NCBI GenBank assembly: GCA_049684915.1
Contig: JBAVGO010000142.1
Location: forward strand, 1-64,000
From: GWB2-37-7 sp049684915
Lineage (GTDB): Bacteria > Bacillota > Clostridia > Lutisporales > Lutisporaceae
Direction of reading: 5' to 3'
Length of the DNA stretch: 64,000 nucleotides
The notes beneath the pieces are model-generated. The model was not told the origin of the DNA and ran no database searches. It saw nothing but the letters and a program-made list of their open reading frames with translations. The translations under genes and the position numbers were made by a program. Each line of letters opens with the position of its first letter. Within the stretch, counting starts at the first letter, position 1. Shown here one piece after another: positions 20,508 through 29,226 of the stretch.

Positions 20508-23500
20508 TTAATCTAAATAGTCGAGTACTGTTTCATTTGAATTCTCTGCTATTTTCTCAAGCAATCCTGTATATTTGCTCATGATAGATGCCATTCTGGT
20601 TGGTTTAAATAACTCCTTTACATAAAGAGCTACAATTTCTATCGCATCAGCATACTCTGTGATGTAAAATACAAGGTCAAACTTTATATTCTTTAATGCT
20701 TCCATCTTATTGGTTTCTTTTTGGTTGAACTTCTGACCTTCGCTGTCGCCCATATTCAACATATTAAAGAATATTGTTATCTGTGGGTATTTAACATTTA
20801 GCTCTTCAACAATCTTTTCGATGGGGAAACTTTGATATTCCAACGCCTTCAAGGTGTTCTTATTAATCCTTGCTAGAACATCATTAAAGCTTTCTTCCTC
20901 ATCAATCTGGTTTCTTAGTATAATCGTATTTATAAAATAGCCAATTATCCTTTCAAGACTTTCATTATCTCTCCCCGACCCTGGCGCTCCTATGAGAATG
21001 TCATTTTTCCCAGTTAAGTCCATTAATAAGATATTAAGTGCTGACAATAAAACCATGAATAAACTGGTTTGTTGTTCTTTTGCAAGCATCTTCAACTTTT
21101 CTTTTATATCTTTCTCTATGACAACACTATAGGTCTCACCTGTTTTTTCCTTTAATGCTTCTCCTTGATTTCTATGTGAAATACTAAGTGGAGAAGGGTT
21201 GTCCCTTAATTGCTCATACCAATAGCTCTTTGCCAGCTCCATTTTGCGGCTGCCTTCTATTTGCTTGTTTTGCCATGCAGCAAAGTCCTTATACTGAAGC
21301 TTCAAAGGTGGAATTTTTATACTGATTCCCTTCTTGTTTGCTTCGTATAAATTAATAAACTCTTCTCTAAGTAAGCTCATAGACCATCCATCAGATACGA
21401 TATGATGCATACAAAGAATCAATTCATATTCGTTATCCTTAAGTCTTATCAATTCCGCAACAAGCAGAGGGGATTTTTCCAAGCTAAATATATGTTCTGA
21501 GCTTGCAGTATATATTTCTTGTAGTTTCATTTGCTTGTCCGCCTCTGGCATACTGCTTAAATCTCTTACAGGCACTTCAAAGTCAACCTTTGCCTCTATG
21601 CTCTGTACAGGCTTGTCCTCAATGTATTTAAATCTGGTTCTTAAGCTTTCATGCCTTTCTATCAATTGCTCAAAGGTTTTTTTCACTGCTTCTAAATCCA
21701 TGCTTTCTTTAAATAGCATACGTCCTGCCATGTTATACGCAGTATTCCCTGGTTCCTTTTGATTGATAATCCATAATCTCTGTTGTGCATAAGACAATTC
21801 ATAATAAGCTTGTTCGGACAGCTTTTCTATTTGTTCATATTCCATGCCTTCATTGTTTTTAAGATATTCTCCAAGGCTTGCTATGGTTTGATAGTCAAAG
21901 AACTCCTTAAAGCTTATTTGTATCTTTAGCAGCTTGTGTATTTGATTTACTATCTGCATTGCTTTTAGGGAATGTCCGCCCAGCTCAAAGAAATTATCAT
22001 ATATTCCTATATTCTCTATTTCCAGTACCTTCTGCCATATCTCCACCAGCTTTTGTTCCATCTCATTACGGGCAGCTTGGTATTCTGTACCTGTGCTTAT
22101 ATTCCCTACAGGCTCTGGCAATGCTCGTTTATCAATCTTCCCGTTCCGATTTATAGGTATATTATCCAGCTGCACAAAATAAGATGGTATCATGTATTCC
22201 GGCAGCTCCTTTGACAAATACTTTCGCAGTTCTGCCACAGTCAATTCGCCTGCTACCATAAGTTGTTTATCAGCTACTATATATGCACAAACATATTTAT
22301 TATTATTCTTGTCTTCTTTTGCTAGTACAACTGCTTCTTTTATCGCTTCATGCTTGATAAGCTGAGTTTCTATCTCTCCCAGCTCTACCCTATAGCCTCT
22401 TATCTTAACCTGATTGTCAATTCTTCCCAAGTATTCTATGTTCCCATCAGGCAGCCATTTTGCTAGGTCACCAGTCTTATACATCCTTTTGCCTGCTTCA
22501 AATGGGTTCGGCACAAACCTTTCTGATGTAAGCTCTGGTCTATTTATATATCCTCTTGATAACCCTTCTCCTGCAATACAAAGCTCTCCCGGTACATCCA
22601 TAGGCATTACATTCAGGTGTCTATCCAATATATATATCTGTGTATTATTAAGTGGGGTTCCTATAGGAACATTTTTACCTGTTGGTTTTCCCTTACCATA
22701 TTGATACATAGTCGCAGCAATAGTTGCTTCTGTTGGTCCATATCCGTCTCTTATCATTATTCCTGGGTTTAATGCTAGATAGTCTTCTAATATGTAATCC
22801 TTGATTGGTTCTACGCCAACCAACATTTTGTTTAATACGATTTCCTTATTAGATACTTTTAATAATTCATACACAGCTCTAAGTATAGTCGGGGGTATAT
22901 AAGTAAATGTGATTTCTTCTTCTATTATTGTTTTTGATAGCTTGTGAATATCAATTATTCTATCGCTATCAAACAACACTAATTTTGCTCCATTAGTAAG
23001 AGGTAAAAACATCTCGAATACGCTTACATCAAAGGATATGCTTGTCAGACTTAAGCAATTATCTCCTACTCCAAAGCTCTTGTCATATCTGCAATATATT
23101 GAAAATATGAGGTTGTTTAGTGATTTATGCTCTACTGCTACTCCCTTGGGTTTACCTGTGCTTCCAGAGGTATATATAACATATGCTAGATTGTTTGCAC
23201 TGGCTGAATTCTCCAGATTTCTGACCTCTCCTGTATAATAAGCTTCATCGTCCAATTCTATTATCTGTAGCTTTTTATCCGTTTTATCCTTTAAATAGCT
23301 CTGTGTCAGTATTATCTGTGCACCGCTGTCCTCCAACATATATGCAATCCTGTCCACTGGATATTCTGGATCTATAGGGAGATACGCTCCTCCCGCTTTA
23401 AGTATGCCCATTATTCCAACAATCAGCTCCAAGGAACGCTCTGTCATAATACCAACGATGCTGTCCGCTCCAATACCTCTATCCCTTAATAGCCTTGCTA

Positions 23501-25010
23501 GTTGGTTTGCTTTTTCATTCAGCTCCATATATGTTAATTGCTTGTCCTCAAATGCCACCGCAATATTGTCTGGTGTCTTTTCTGCCTGTTCTTCAAACAA
23601 TTGGTGTATCGTCTTTTTTCGGTCATATTCCATTTCTGTTGCGTTAAAGCTGTTAACAATCTGTTCTTTTTCTTCTCTACTTATCATTTCAATGTGAGAA
23701 ACCAGTTTCTGACTGTCTTCAATTATCTCTTGCAGTATATTCCTTAAATGGTTCAACAACCTCTTAATTGTTTCTAGTTGATATTTGTCCTGCTTGTAGT
23801 AAATATTTATCTTTATTCCGTCTCCAAACATCACCCCGATTGTCAAATCATAATTGGTTGCTTCTCTTACATGGCTTATTTCAAGCTTTATTTTTCCTTC
23901 ACTGTTTTCTAACTGTTTTTCTATTGGATAGTTTTCTATAACCAATAATGTGTCAAACAAGCCTGCCCCATTTTTAAATCCGATTTCTGTCTGTAATTCT
24001 GCCAGTGATATACTTTCATATGCTTCTCTTACTCTTGTTGCCTTTTCCAGCTTTTGAAGCAGCATACCAATAGTCTCTCTGTCCTCTGTTATGACTCGGA
24101 AGGGCAAGGTATTGATATACAAGCCCACAGCTCCCTCAATACCTTTAAGCTTCGCTGTTCTCCCTGATACAGTTCTACCAAATATCACATCATCACTATT
24201 GCTATACCTCTGGAGTAGTATTCCCCATGCTGTATGCACCAGGGTTGCCATGGTTGTCTTCTCAGTCTTGCACAACTGCTCCATCGCTTCTCTAAGCTCA
24301 CAGCCCAGTGTTTCCTGACATTCGCCTGTTCCTGCACAAACTCCCAGTTCTCTATTATTCTGAGGAATGACAGCCTTTTCTTCATATCCGTCAAGATAGC
24401 TTTTCCAATATTCAAGCTGTCCTGATTTATTCTGCTGCTGCCACTTCACATATTCTTTGTACTTAAGCTTATCTGTAGGTATCAGTTGTTTTCCATGAAG
24501 GATTGCTGCGTAAGCTTCCATAAATTCTTTTATAAGAATGGCACTACTCCAACCGTCGTAAAGAATATGATGATAGCTTATCATCATTTCGATTTCTTCT
24601 CCTGCAAAAATAACAACCGTTACTCTAAAAGGCTCCTTACTTATGTCTACTCCCTCTTCAACATCCTGTTTCCTTATTTGTCTAATGAAATGTTCTTTCT
24701 CCATCTCATCTACGTCTTTTGCATCAATGCAGCTTACAGGCACTTCAACTTTTTTTAGGATTACCTGTACTGGATTTTCTAGCTTGTCCCATCTGTAAAC
24801 CGTTCTAAGTACCTCATTGGATGCTGCCACTGCATTCCATGCCTTTTTCAGTGTATCTATGCAAGCTTTTTCCTTTATCCTAAAGCTTAGCTGCTCAAAA
24901 TAATCACCACTTCCAACATCCTTCAAGTAATGAAATAGCATCCCTTGCTGCATTGGCGTTAGCCCTATAATATCCTCAACATTCTCCCTATTCATACTAT
25001 TATCTTGCAC
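20508..25010 (-). CDS. Non-ribosomal peptide synthetase, C-A-T-C
   Basis: This is the first assembly-line protein of the operon. Numbering from the longest frame (TTG at 25031), it has a condensation domain at 20-450 (HHILYDG at 154), an adenylation domain at about 465-975 (TSGSTGKPKG at 621, YKTGD at 851, NGKID at 963), a thiolation domain at 990-1060 (LGGHSLKA) and a second condensation domain at 1070-1500 (HHIVSDG at 1209). The terminal C domain has no partner in this chain, so it should join to the A1-T module that opens the next protein. The adenylation code read by eye is DVFYLGGIAK, which I cannot assign with confidence. The ribosome site GAGGAGAG lies inside the longest frame; GTG at 25010 is correctly spaced from it, so I take that as the start (1500 residues). 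The first C domain could condense onto an acyl starter or be inactive. Confidence 0.92.
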   Translation of the reverse strand: MQDNSMNRENVEDIIGLTPMQQGMLFHYLKDVGSGDYFEQLSFRIKEKACIDTLKKAWNAVAASNEVLRTVYRWDKLENPVQVILKKVEVPVSCIDAKDVDEMEKEHFIRQIRKQDVEEGVDISKEPFRVTVVIFAGEEIEMMISYHHILYDGWSSAILIKEFMEAYAAILHGKQLIPTDKLKYKEYVKWQQQNKSGQLEYWKSYLDGYEEKAVIPQNNRELGVCAGTGECQETLGCELREAMEQLCKTEKTTMATLVHTAWGILLQRYSNSDDVIFGRTVSGRTAKLKGIEGAVGLYINTLPFRVITEDRETIGMLLQKLEKATRVREAYESISLAELQTEIGFKNGAGLFDTLLVIENYPIEKQLENSEGKIKLEISHVREATNYDLTIGVMFGDGIKINIYYKQDKYQLETIKRLLNHLRNILQEIIEDSQKLVSHIEMISREEKEQIVNSFNATEMEYDRKKTIHQLFEEQAEKTPDNIAVAFEDKQLTYMELNEKANQLARLLRDRGIGADSIVGIMTERSLELIVGIMGILKAGGAYLPIDPEYPVDRIAYMLEDSGAQIILTQSYLKDKTDKKLQIIELDDEAYYTGEVRNLENSASANNLAYVIYTSGSTGKPKGVAVEHKSLNNLIFSIYCRYDKSFGVGDNCLSLTSISFDVSVFEMFLPLTNGAKLVLFDSDRIIDIHKLSKTIIEEEITFTYIPPTILRAVYELLKVSNKEIVLNKMLVGVEPIKDYILEDYLALNPGIMIRDGYGPTEATIAATMYQYGKGKPTGKNVPIGTPLNNTQIYILDRHLNVMPMDVPGELCIAGEGLSRGYINRPELTSERFVPNPFEAGKRMYKTGDLAKWLPDGNIEYLGRIDNQVKIRGYRVELGEIETQLIKHEAIKEAVVLAKEDKNNNKYVCAYIVADKQLMVAGELTVAELRKYLSKELPEYMIPSYFVQLDNIPINRNGKIDKRALPEPVGNISTGTEYQAARNEMEQKLVEIWQKVLEIENIGIYDNFFELGGHSLKAMQIVNQIHKLLKIQISFKEFFDYQTIASLGEYLKNNEGMEYEQIEKLSEQAYYELSYAQQRLWIINQKEPGNTAYNMAGRMLFKESMDLEAVKKTFEQLIERHESLRTRFKYIEDKPVQSIEAKVDFEVPVRDLSSMPEADKQMKLQEIYTASSEHIFSLEKSPLLVAELIRLKDNEYELILCMHHIVSDGWSMSLLREEFINLYEANKKGISIKIPPLKLQYKDFAAWQNKQIEGSRKMELAKSYWYEQLRDNPSPLSISHRNQGEALKEKTGETYSVVIEKDIKEKLKMLAKEQQTSLFMVLLSALNILLMDLTGKNDILIGAPGSGRDNESLERIIGYFINTIILRNQIDEEESFNDVLARINKNTLKALEYQSFPIEKIVEELNVKYPQITIFFNMLNMGDSEGQKFNQKETNKMEALKNIKFDLVFYITEYADAIEIVALYVKELFKPTRMASIMSKYTGLLEKIAENSNETVLDYLD

Positions 25011-25047
25011 GGTTTTTCGCTCTCCTCTCAAGCTTTGAAAGTGTTCA

Positions 25048-27252
25048 CTAGATCATCAAGGTGCTAAGCACCATAGCGAATGGAAATGTGCCAAATTCAA
25101 AAGGCCGCTCCGTGGAAGGATATCTTCCGTAAGCTCTCGGTAAGTTTTTATGTAAATCGGATTTTACCAGTCCTGTGTCCTGCTTTTCTGATTGTGACTT
25201 AGACATTTTTACATCAAGAATAAATCCTTCTCTAGCCATTCTATCAAGCATACGCTGGGCAATACCTTCACGTTTTTGCGCTCCCATACCTACTTCAAAA
25301 GCTTGAAGTAGCTTCTCAAAACTAATAGGTGCCAAAACGCCCTGTTTGTAAAGCTCCATGAAATCGGCAAATGCTGCTGGAATAACAATATAGTTAAACA
25401 TATTGCTTAGAGAAACAATATATACATCTCTTTGCTTAAAGTCATATAGTGGAAACTTGGATGGTATTGCAGTAAAAGGTCTAAACATGATGGTGCTATC
25501 CTTCCATGAAAAATCAACACTATCAATCGTGTTTCTGACAGCTTGAGTCAATTGGAAAAACTGAAGGTCATTGCTTAAATTTTTAGTCCTTTGGACAATT
25601 TCCTTCGCCCTGTTATTTTCATAAAAAGGATTTGTATGTGCAATAGTGCCAGAAAACAGCTCTCTTCTACTTCCATCATTCTCAGTAACCACCTTAATAT
25701 TGAACTTTTCCGGATTATCAGCCATTTCGCTTCCCAAATGCAATAGAAACGTAAATACAGATAAATCGTTGATATATGGAAGGTTGTCAATAACATAATC
25801 CCAGTTTGATTTTGCATCTTCATATGTAGACGGTGGAATATCCGCAATTAGATTAAATTTAGTCCGCACTCCGGCTTTACTTAGTCCCTGAATTGTGTTG
25901 GTAATCTCAGCTCGACCATTGCCTTTGGAAATTGCAGTAAGAACACGATCAACTGTTGATTCAACTCCGCATGTAATGACATCAAAGCCAGCTTTTTTTA
26001 GTAGTTGGAAATACTCATTATCAGCAGATTCTTTTCCTAATGCACGTGTATATGCCCAAAATTTCGCTGTTATTCCACGTTCAATAACACCCTTTGCAAA
26101 CCTTTTGCCCCAGCTAGGAGACATAGCAGATGTTATCAGGTAAAAGTACGATATGCCATGCAGCTTTTGGAGTTTTTCAATATCATCCAATACCTTTTCT
26201 GGGTTTCTTACTTCATGGGGTGATGTCTCTGGATGACGACACTGACTGTCAGAGCAGAAAGCACACTTGTCCCAATAACATCCTCTGGATATCATTAGAG
26301 GTGCTCGCTTATCAGGCAATACAGCTCCTGCCAATTCGTGGTACATTTCTAGTTCATCTTGGTTATAAATTGGAGTTGGAAGTAAATTTGGATGTACCGT
26401 TGGTAGATGTTCGGTATATGTATAGTTCATTTTTTCGTGATTGAACAAAATAAGATCTGGAACCTTATGGATTTCTTCACCTTTAACTATGTATTCAGCA
26501 AGCATACGAAGTGTTAATTCCCCTTGATATAGCCCTACCGCATCAACAACTCCGCTTTCCATAATTTCATTTTTACTATACTCCGCCATAATCGTTAGCC
26601 CACTGCCCCCAAAAATAATAAATGCTTTTGGGTTTAGCTTTCGGATTTCTTTTGCAAGTCTATATGCATATTCTTTTTGTTGAAGCCAAAATGATGTACT
26701 TATTCCAACTACATCACATTCAGCAGCATTATGAAGAATCGTTTTTACTTCTGGAGTATTTAAGAAGGTATTAAAAGACACTTGACGATTTTCAAAAGCC
26801 TTTTGTTCAGAAATGACACCACCTAAATCATTGGGTACTAAGCCTAGCATTCCTAGTGCAGTCGCCCAACAAGGCATTTGATCTTCCCACGGATTTTTAG
26901 AAGCAGTTGATTCAGATAACCCAAGCACTGCTTTAGCTCCAAAATGCTTGTCTATTATTTCTGGTGGTATAAGAGACATCGCAGCAGCACTGTGCATTAA
27001 ATTCATAGCATTATGTTGAGTAAGGACTGACAACTGCTGTATTTGTTTGAATTCATTAACTGCTTCACCTGCAAAGCCATCAAGTAGTGTTCTATCATTT
27101 AGAAGCCAATGCATAAACCTTATATTGAGATCACAAGAATTGCAGTCAATTTCATTATTGATTAAATATCCCTGTAGAACAGGAACGCCTAATAGTGGAG
27201 CAGGTATCAGTGATAAAGGGGTTGAAAAGAGAAAAACCTTTGGACTCCTCAT
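25048..27252 (-). CDS. B12-binding-type radical SAM protein
   Basis: This 734-residue protein is the first gene of the biosynthetic operon. The N-terminal 240 residues resemble the cobalamin-binding domain of class B radical SAM enzymes (STPL near 10, GISTSFWL near 183, FGGSG near 214). The radical SAM core follows. Its iron-sulfur motif is C325-YWDK-C330-AF-C333, which is CX4CX2C and not the usual CX3CX2C. Later core motifs include TCGVEST and FNLIADIPPSTYEDA. The start ATG has AAGGAAGG about nine bases upstream. Its stop is 37 bases before the NRPS start. The position suggests that it builds or modifies a precursor or the finished peptide, for example by C-methylation or a radical ring closure. 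The family is clear; the reaction is inferred only from context. Confidence 0.88.
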   Translation of the reverse strand: MRSPKVFLFSTPLSLIPAPLLGVPVLQGYLINNEIDCNSCDLNIRFMHWLLNDRTLLDGFAGEAVNEFKQIQQLSVLTQHNAMNLMHSAAAMSLIPPEIIDKHFGAKAVLGLSESTASKNPWEDQMPCWATALGMLGLVPNDLGGVISEQKAFENRQVSFNTFLNTPEVKTILHNAAECDVVGISTSFWLQQKEYAYRLAKEIRKLNPKAFIIFGGSGLTIMAEYSKNEIMESGVVDAVGLYQGELTLRMLAEYIVKGEEIHKVPDLILFNHEKMNYTYTEHLPTVHPNLLPTPIYNQDELEMYHELAGAVLPDKRAPLMISRGCYWDKCAFCSDSQCRHPETSPHEVRNPEKVLDDIEKLQKLHGISYFYLITSAMSPSWGKRFAKGVIERGITAKFWAYTRALGKESADNEYFQLLKKAGFDVITCGVESTVDRVLTAISKGNGRAEITNTIQGLSKAGVRTKFNLIADIPPSTYEDAKSNWDYVIDNLPYINDLSVFTFLLHLGSEMADNPEKFNIKVVTENDGSRRELFSGTIAHTNPFYENNRAKEIVQRTKNLSNDLQFFQLTQAVRNTIDSVDFSWKDSTIMFRPFTAIPSKFPLYDFKQRDVYIVSLSNMFNYIVIPAAFADFMELYKQGVLAPISFEKLLQAFEVGMGAQKREGIAQRMLDRMAREGFILDVKMSKSQSEKQDTGLVKSDLHKNLPRAYGRYPSTERPFEFGTFPFAMVLSTLMI

Positions 27253-27430
27253 AATATACGCCTTCCTTATACAATTTTTTATTAATTACATGAGTAAGCT
27301 GTAATGTGAATTATTGTCATCATCAGGTAAAAATGATATTATTTCTTCATTAATTTTAGAGATTTTTATTATGTTTTAATAGTAATAGTTTGTATTGGTA
27401 ATTGTATAATACTTTTCTATGATTGTTTAT

Positions 27431-27459
27431 ATTATATCAAAGCATGATAATATTAACAA
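27431..27459 (-). promoter_or_regulatory. Possible promoter of the biosynthetic operon
   Basis: Read on the minus strand, TTGTTA (27454-27459) and a perfect TATAAT (27431-27436) are separated by exactly 17 bases. Transcription would start about 170 bases before the radical SAM gene. The region is AT-rich, so chance matches are possible. Confidence 0.35.
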
Positions 27460-27518
27460 TATTTTCTAATGTCTTTGTGTGATTGATGGTAGTATAGTTT
27501 TGTTGACAGTTCCAGTAT

Positions 27519-27680
27519 TTATTCCTTATTATTTCCTCTTGCTATAACATAATGTATTCCACCTTTATATTCTTCTCTCCAAGGTCTGCTCATAAAAAAA
27601 CCTCCTGATAATATCGTTAATCTTATATTACCAGAAGGGCTATATTAAATCAATAACTGGATAACTTCGGTGCCTGGCAC
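27519..27680 (-). mobile_element. Truncated RAYT/REP-type element (first copy)
   Basis: On the minus strand, 27593-27519 encodes only the first 24 residues of a REP-associated Y1 transposase (MSRPWREEYKGG...ARGNNKE), which then meet a stop. Upstream of that start lies an imperfect hairpin (CTGGTAATAT / ATATTATCAG), followed by the GTGCCTGGCAC palindrome at 27670-27680. The whole block matches 42708-42867 closely. It is a decayed non-autonomous fragment and cannot encode a working transposase. Confidence 0.75.
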
Positions 27681-27712
27681 ATATCCTTCACATATCCTTC
27701 ACATATCCTTCA
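27680..27712. repeat. Three tandem 11-bp repeats
   Basis: CATATCCTTCA occurs three times in perfect tandem. It starts on the last base of the RAYT element's GTGCCTGGCAC palindrome and ends two bases before the stop codon of the copper-binding protein gene. It is probably a slippage product at the element edge. Confidence 0.8.
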
Positions 27713-27714
27713 GA

Positions 27715-28062
27715 TTACATAGCAGCCATTTTTCTGCATTCTTCAGCACACATGCGACAAATGTCTGCACACTTTTGGCAGTGGTCATCCTTGAACATAG
27801 CACACTCTTTTGCACATTTGTCACAAATTTGAGCACATAATTCACAATGTTGCTTTGAGAATTGTCCGCTCATTGACATCATTCCTACTGACATTTGGCA
27901 CATCATTGCACATTCAACTAATACGCTTACACAGTTTTTTCTTGCATTTAAATCAGCTTCATTAAGACATGCATCAAAACACTCATAGCATGCCTGTGCA
28001 CATTTTGCACAAGCGTCTATACATGCTTGAAATTTGTCTGTTTTATTTGTTACTACACCCAT
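27715..28062 (-). CDS. Four-helix-bundle cysteine-rich copper-binding protein (Csp/DUF326-like)
   Basis: This protein has about 115 residues with cysteines at helical spacing (CIDACAKCAQACYECFDAC, then CELCAQICDKCAKEC and CQKCADICRMCAEEC). That pattern is typical of the four-helix-bundle copper storage family (DUF326), which binds Cu(I) in a Cys-lined core. No signal peptide is visible, so it is probably cytosolic. A GTG nine bases upstream is in frame, but AAGGAG is spaced correctly for the ATG at 28062. The gene stands alone; its stop abuts the 11-bp tandem repeats. A likely role is copper buffering or storage. Confidence 0.85.
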   Translation of the reverse strand: MGVVTNKTDKFQACIDACAKCAQACYECFDACLNEADLNARKNCVSVLVECAMMCQMSVGMMSMSGQFSKQHCELCAQICDKCAKECAMFKDDHCQKCADICRMCAEECRKMAAM

Positions 28063-28209
28063 TATTAACACTCCTTCATTTTACAAACTCTTTTCCTAGT
28101 GTAGGGTGTGCTATAAAAAACTTTTTATACCTATTTTTTAAATGAACAGTATATGTTAAAAATCTACAGTAAAGACTTCTTATTTTTAAACTCATAAAGC
28201 AAGTTAAAA

Positions 28210-28251
28210 ATTTTAAAAAAAGGAGAGCCTTCGTTTACGAACCGCTCTCCT
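28210..28251 (-). terminator. Terminator of the CoA-transferase/permease/lyase operon
   Basis: AGGAGAGC (28221-28228) pairs with GCTCTCCT (28244-28251), with an inner TTCG/CGAA pairing. On the minus strand the hairpin is followed by a run of seven T. It is 45 bases past the lyase stop codon. Confidence 0.85.
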
Positions 28252-28295
28252 ATAATTGTATTATAAATACTATATGCAAAAATTATTTCTAGCTT

Positions 28296-29204
28296 TTATA
28301 TCTTGTATTCTTTGAGTTGAGACATATGACTAACCGTTTTTGCATTAACATGAAGTTGAATTAAATTCAATGCTTGTTTAATGGCATCAATATTAATTCC
28401 TGTATCATTCCCCATGGAATGTATCATATTAATAACATCTTCTGTAGCAACATTTCCTGCTGCACCTGGTGCAAATGGGCATCCGCCTAGTCCACCTACT
28501 GCGGATTCAACTTTATAAATCCCGTATTCCATAGCAGCCAAGATGTTTACTAATGCAAGTCCTCTTGTATCATGCATATGCATGATAAACCTATCTGCGC
28601 CAAATTCTTTTACTAGTGTTGATACCACTTCATGAACACGCATAGGATTTCCTAGTCCAACTGTATCTGCAAGCAAGATTTCCTTTGTTCCCAAATCAAA
28701 CGCCCATGCACACATTTCCCTTATTTTTTTTAATTCAATTTTCTCACCAAATGGACAGCCAAAGGTTGTTGCAAGTCCTAATCTAAAATCAACAAGGCTA
28801 CCATTTGCCTCAATAAGAGTCTTAAATTGTGCCATAGAATCAGCCACGGAGCGCTTTACATTGGCCATATTGTGCTGCTCACTTACACTAATTACATAAT
28901 TGATTTGATTGACACCTGCTTCAACTGCAGCTTCAACCCCCCTTTGATTGGGGACTAGAGCCATAAGCTGGACGTTTTTATCTTTTGAATACTCACGTAC
29001 TGCTTTTACAACTTCAGATGCATCCGCCATCTGGGGTATAGCTTTAGGACTAACAAAGGATGTGATCTCAATACGCTTAAAATTAGCATCAATAAGTTTT
29101 TTAATAATTTCAATTTTATGTGAGGTTTCAATAAAGTCATTTACATTTTGAAATCCATCTCTAGGACAAACCTCGACAATCTCAATTTTTTTTGGATATG
29201 TCAT
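28296..29204 (-). CDS. Hydroxymethylglutaryl-CoA lyase-like enzyme
   Basis: This protein of about 302 residues is a DRE-TIM (HMGL-like) aldolase-type lyase. It carries the opening motif EVCPRDGFQ with the catalytic Arg-Asp, the metal-binding HMHDTRG, and the family signature GLGGCPFAPGAAGNVATED with its active-site cysteine. HMG-CoA lyase cleaves 3-hydroxy-3-methylglutaryl-CoA to acetyl-CoA and acetoacetate with a divalent metal. The longest frame starts at 29249 and would overlap the permease gene; the ATG at 29204 has a GGAGTG site nine bases upstream and removes the overlap, so I prefer it. It is the last gene of the sigma-54 operon. The CoA-transferase two genes upstream could supply its CoA thioester. 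A citramalyl-CoA-type substrate cannot be excluded. Confidence 0.85.
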   Translation of the reverse strand: MTYPKKIEIVEVCPRDGFQNVNDFIETSHKIEIIKKLIDANFKRIEITSFVSPKAIPQMADASEVVKAVREYSKDKNVQLMALVPNQRGVEAAVEAGVNQINYVISVSEQHNMANVKRSVADSMAQFKTLIEANGSLVDFRLGLATTFGCPFGEKIELKKIREMCAWAFDLGTKEILLADTVGLGNPMRVHEVVSTLVKEFGADRFIMHMHDTRGLALVNILAAMEYGIYKVESAVGGLGGCPFAPGAAGNVATEDVINMIHSMGNDTGINIDAIKQALNLIQLHVNAKTVSHMSQLKEYKI

Positions 29205-29226
29205 AATCGTATTCACTCCATTCCTG

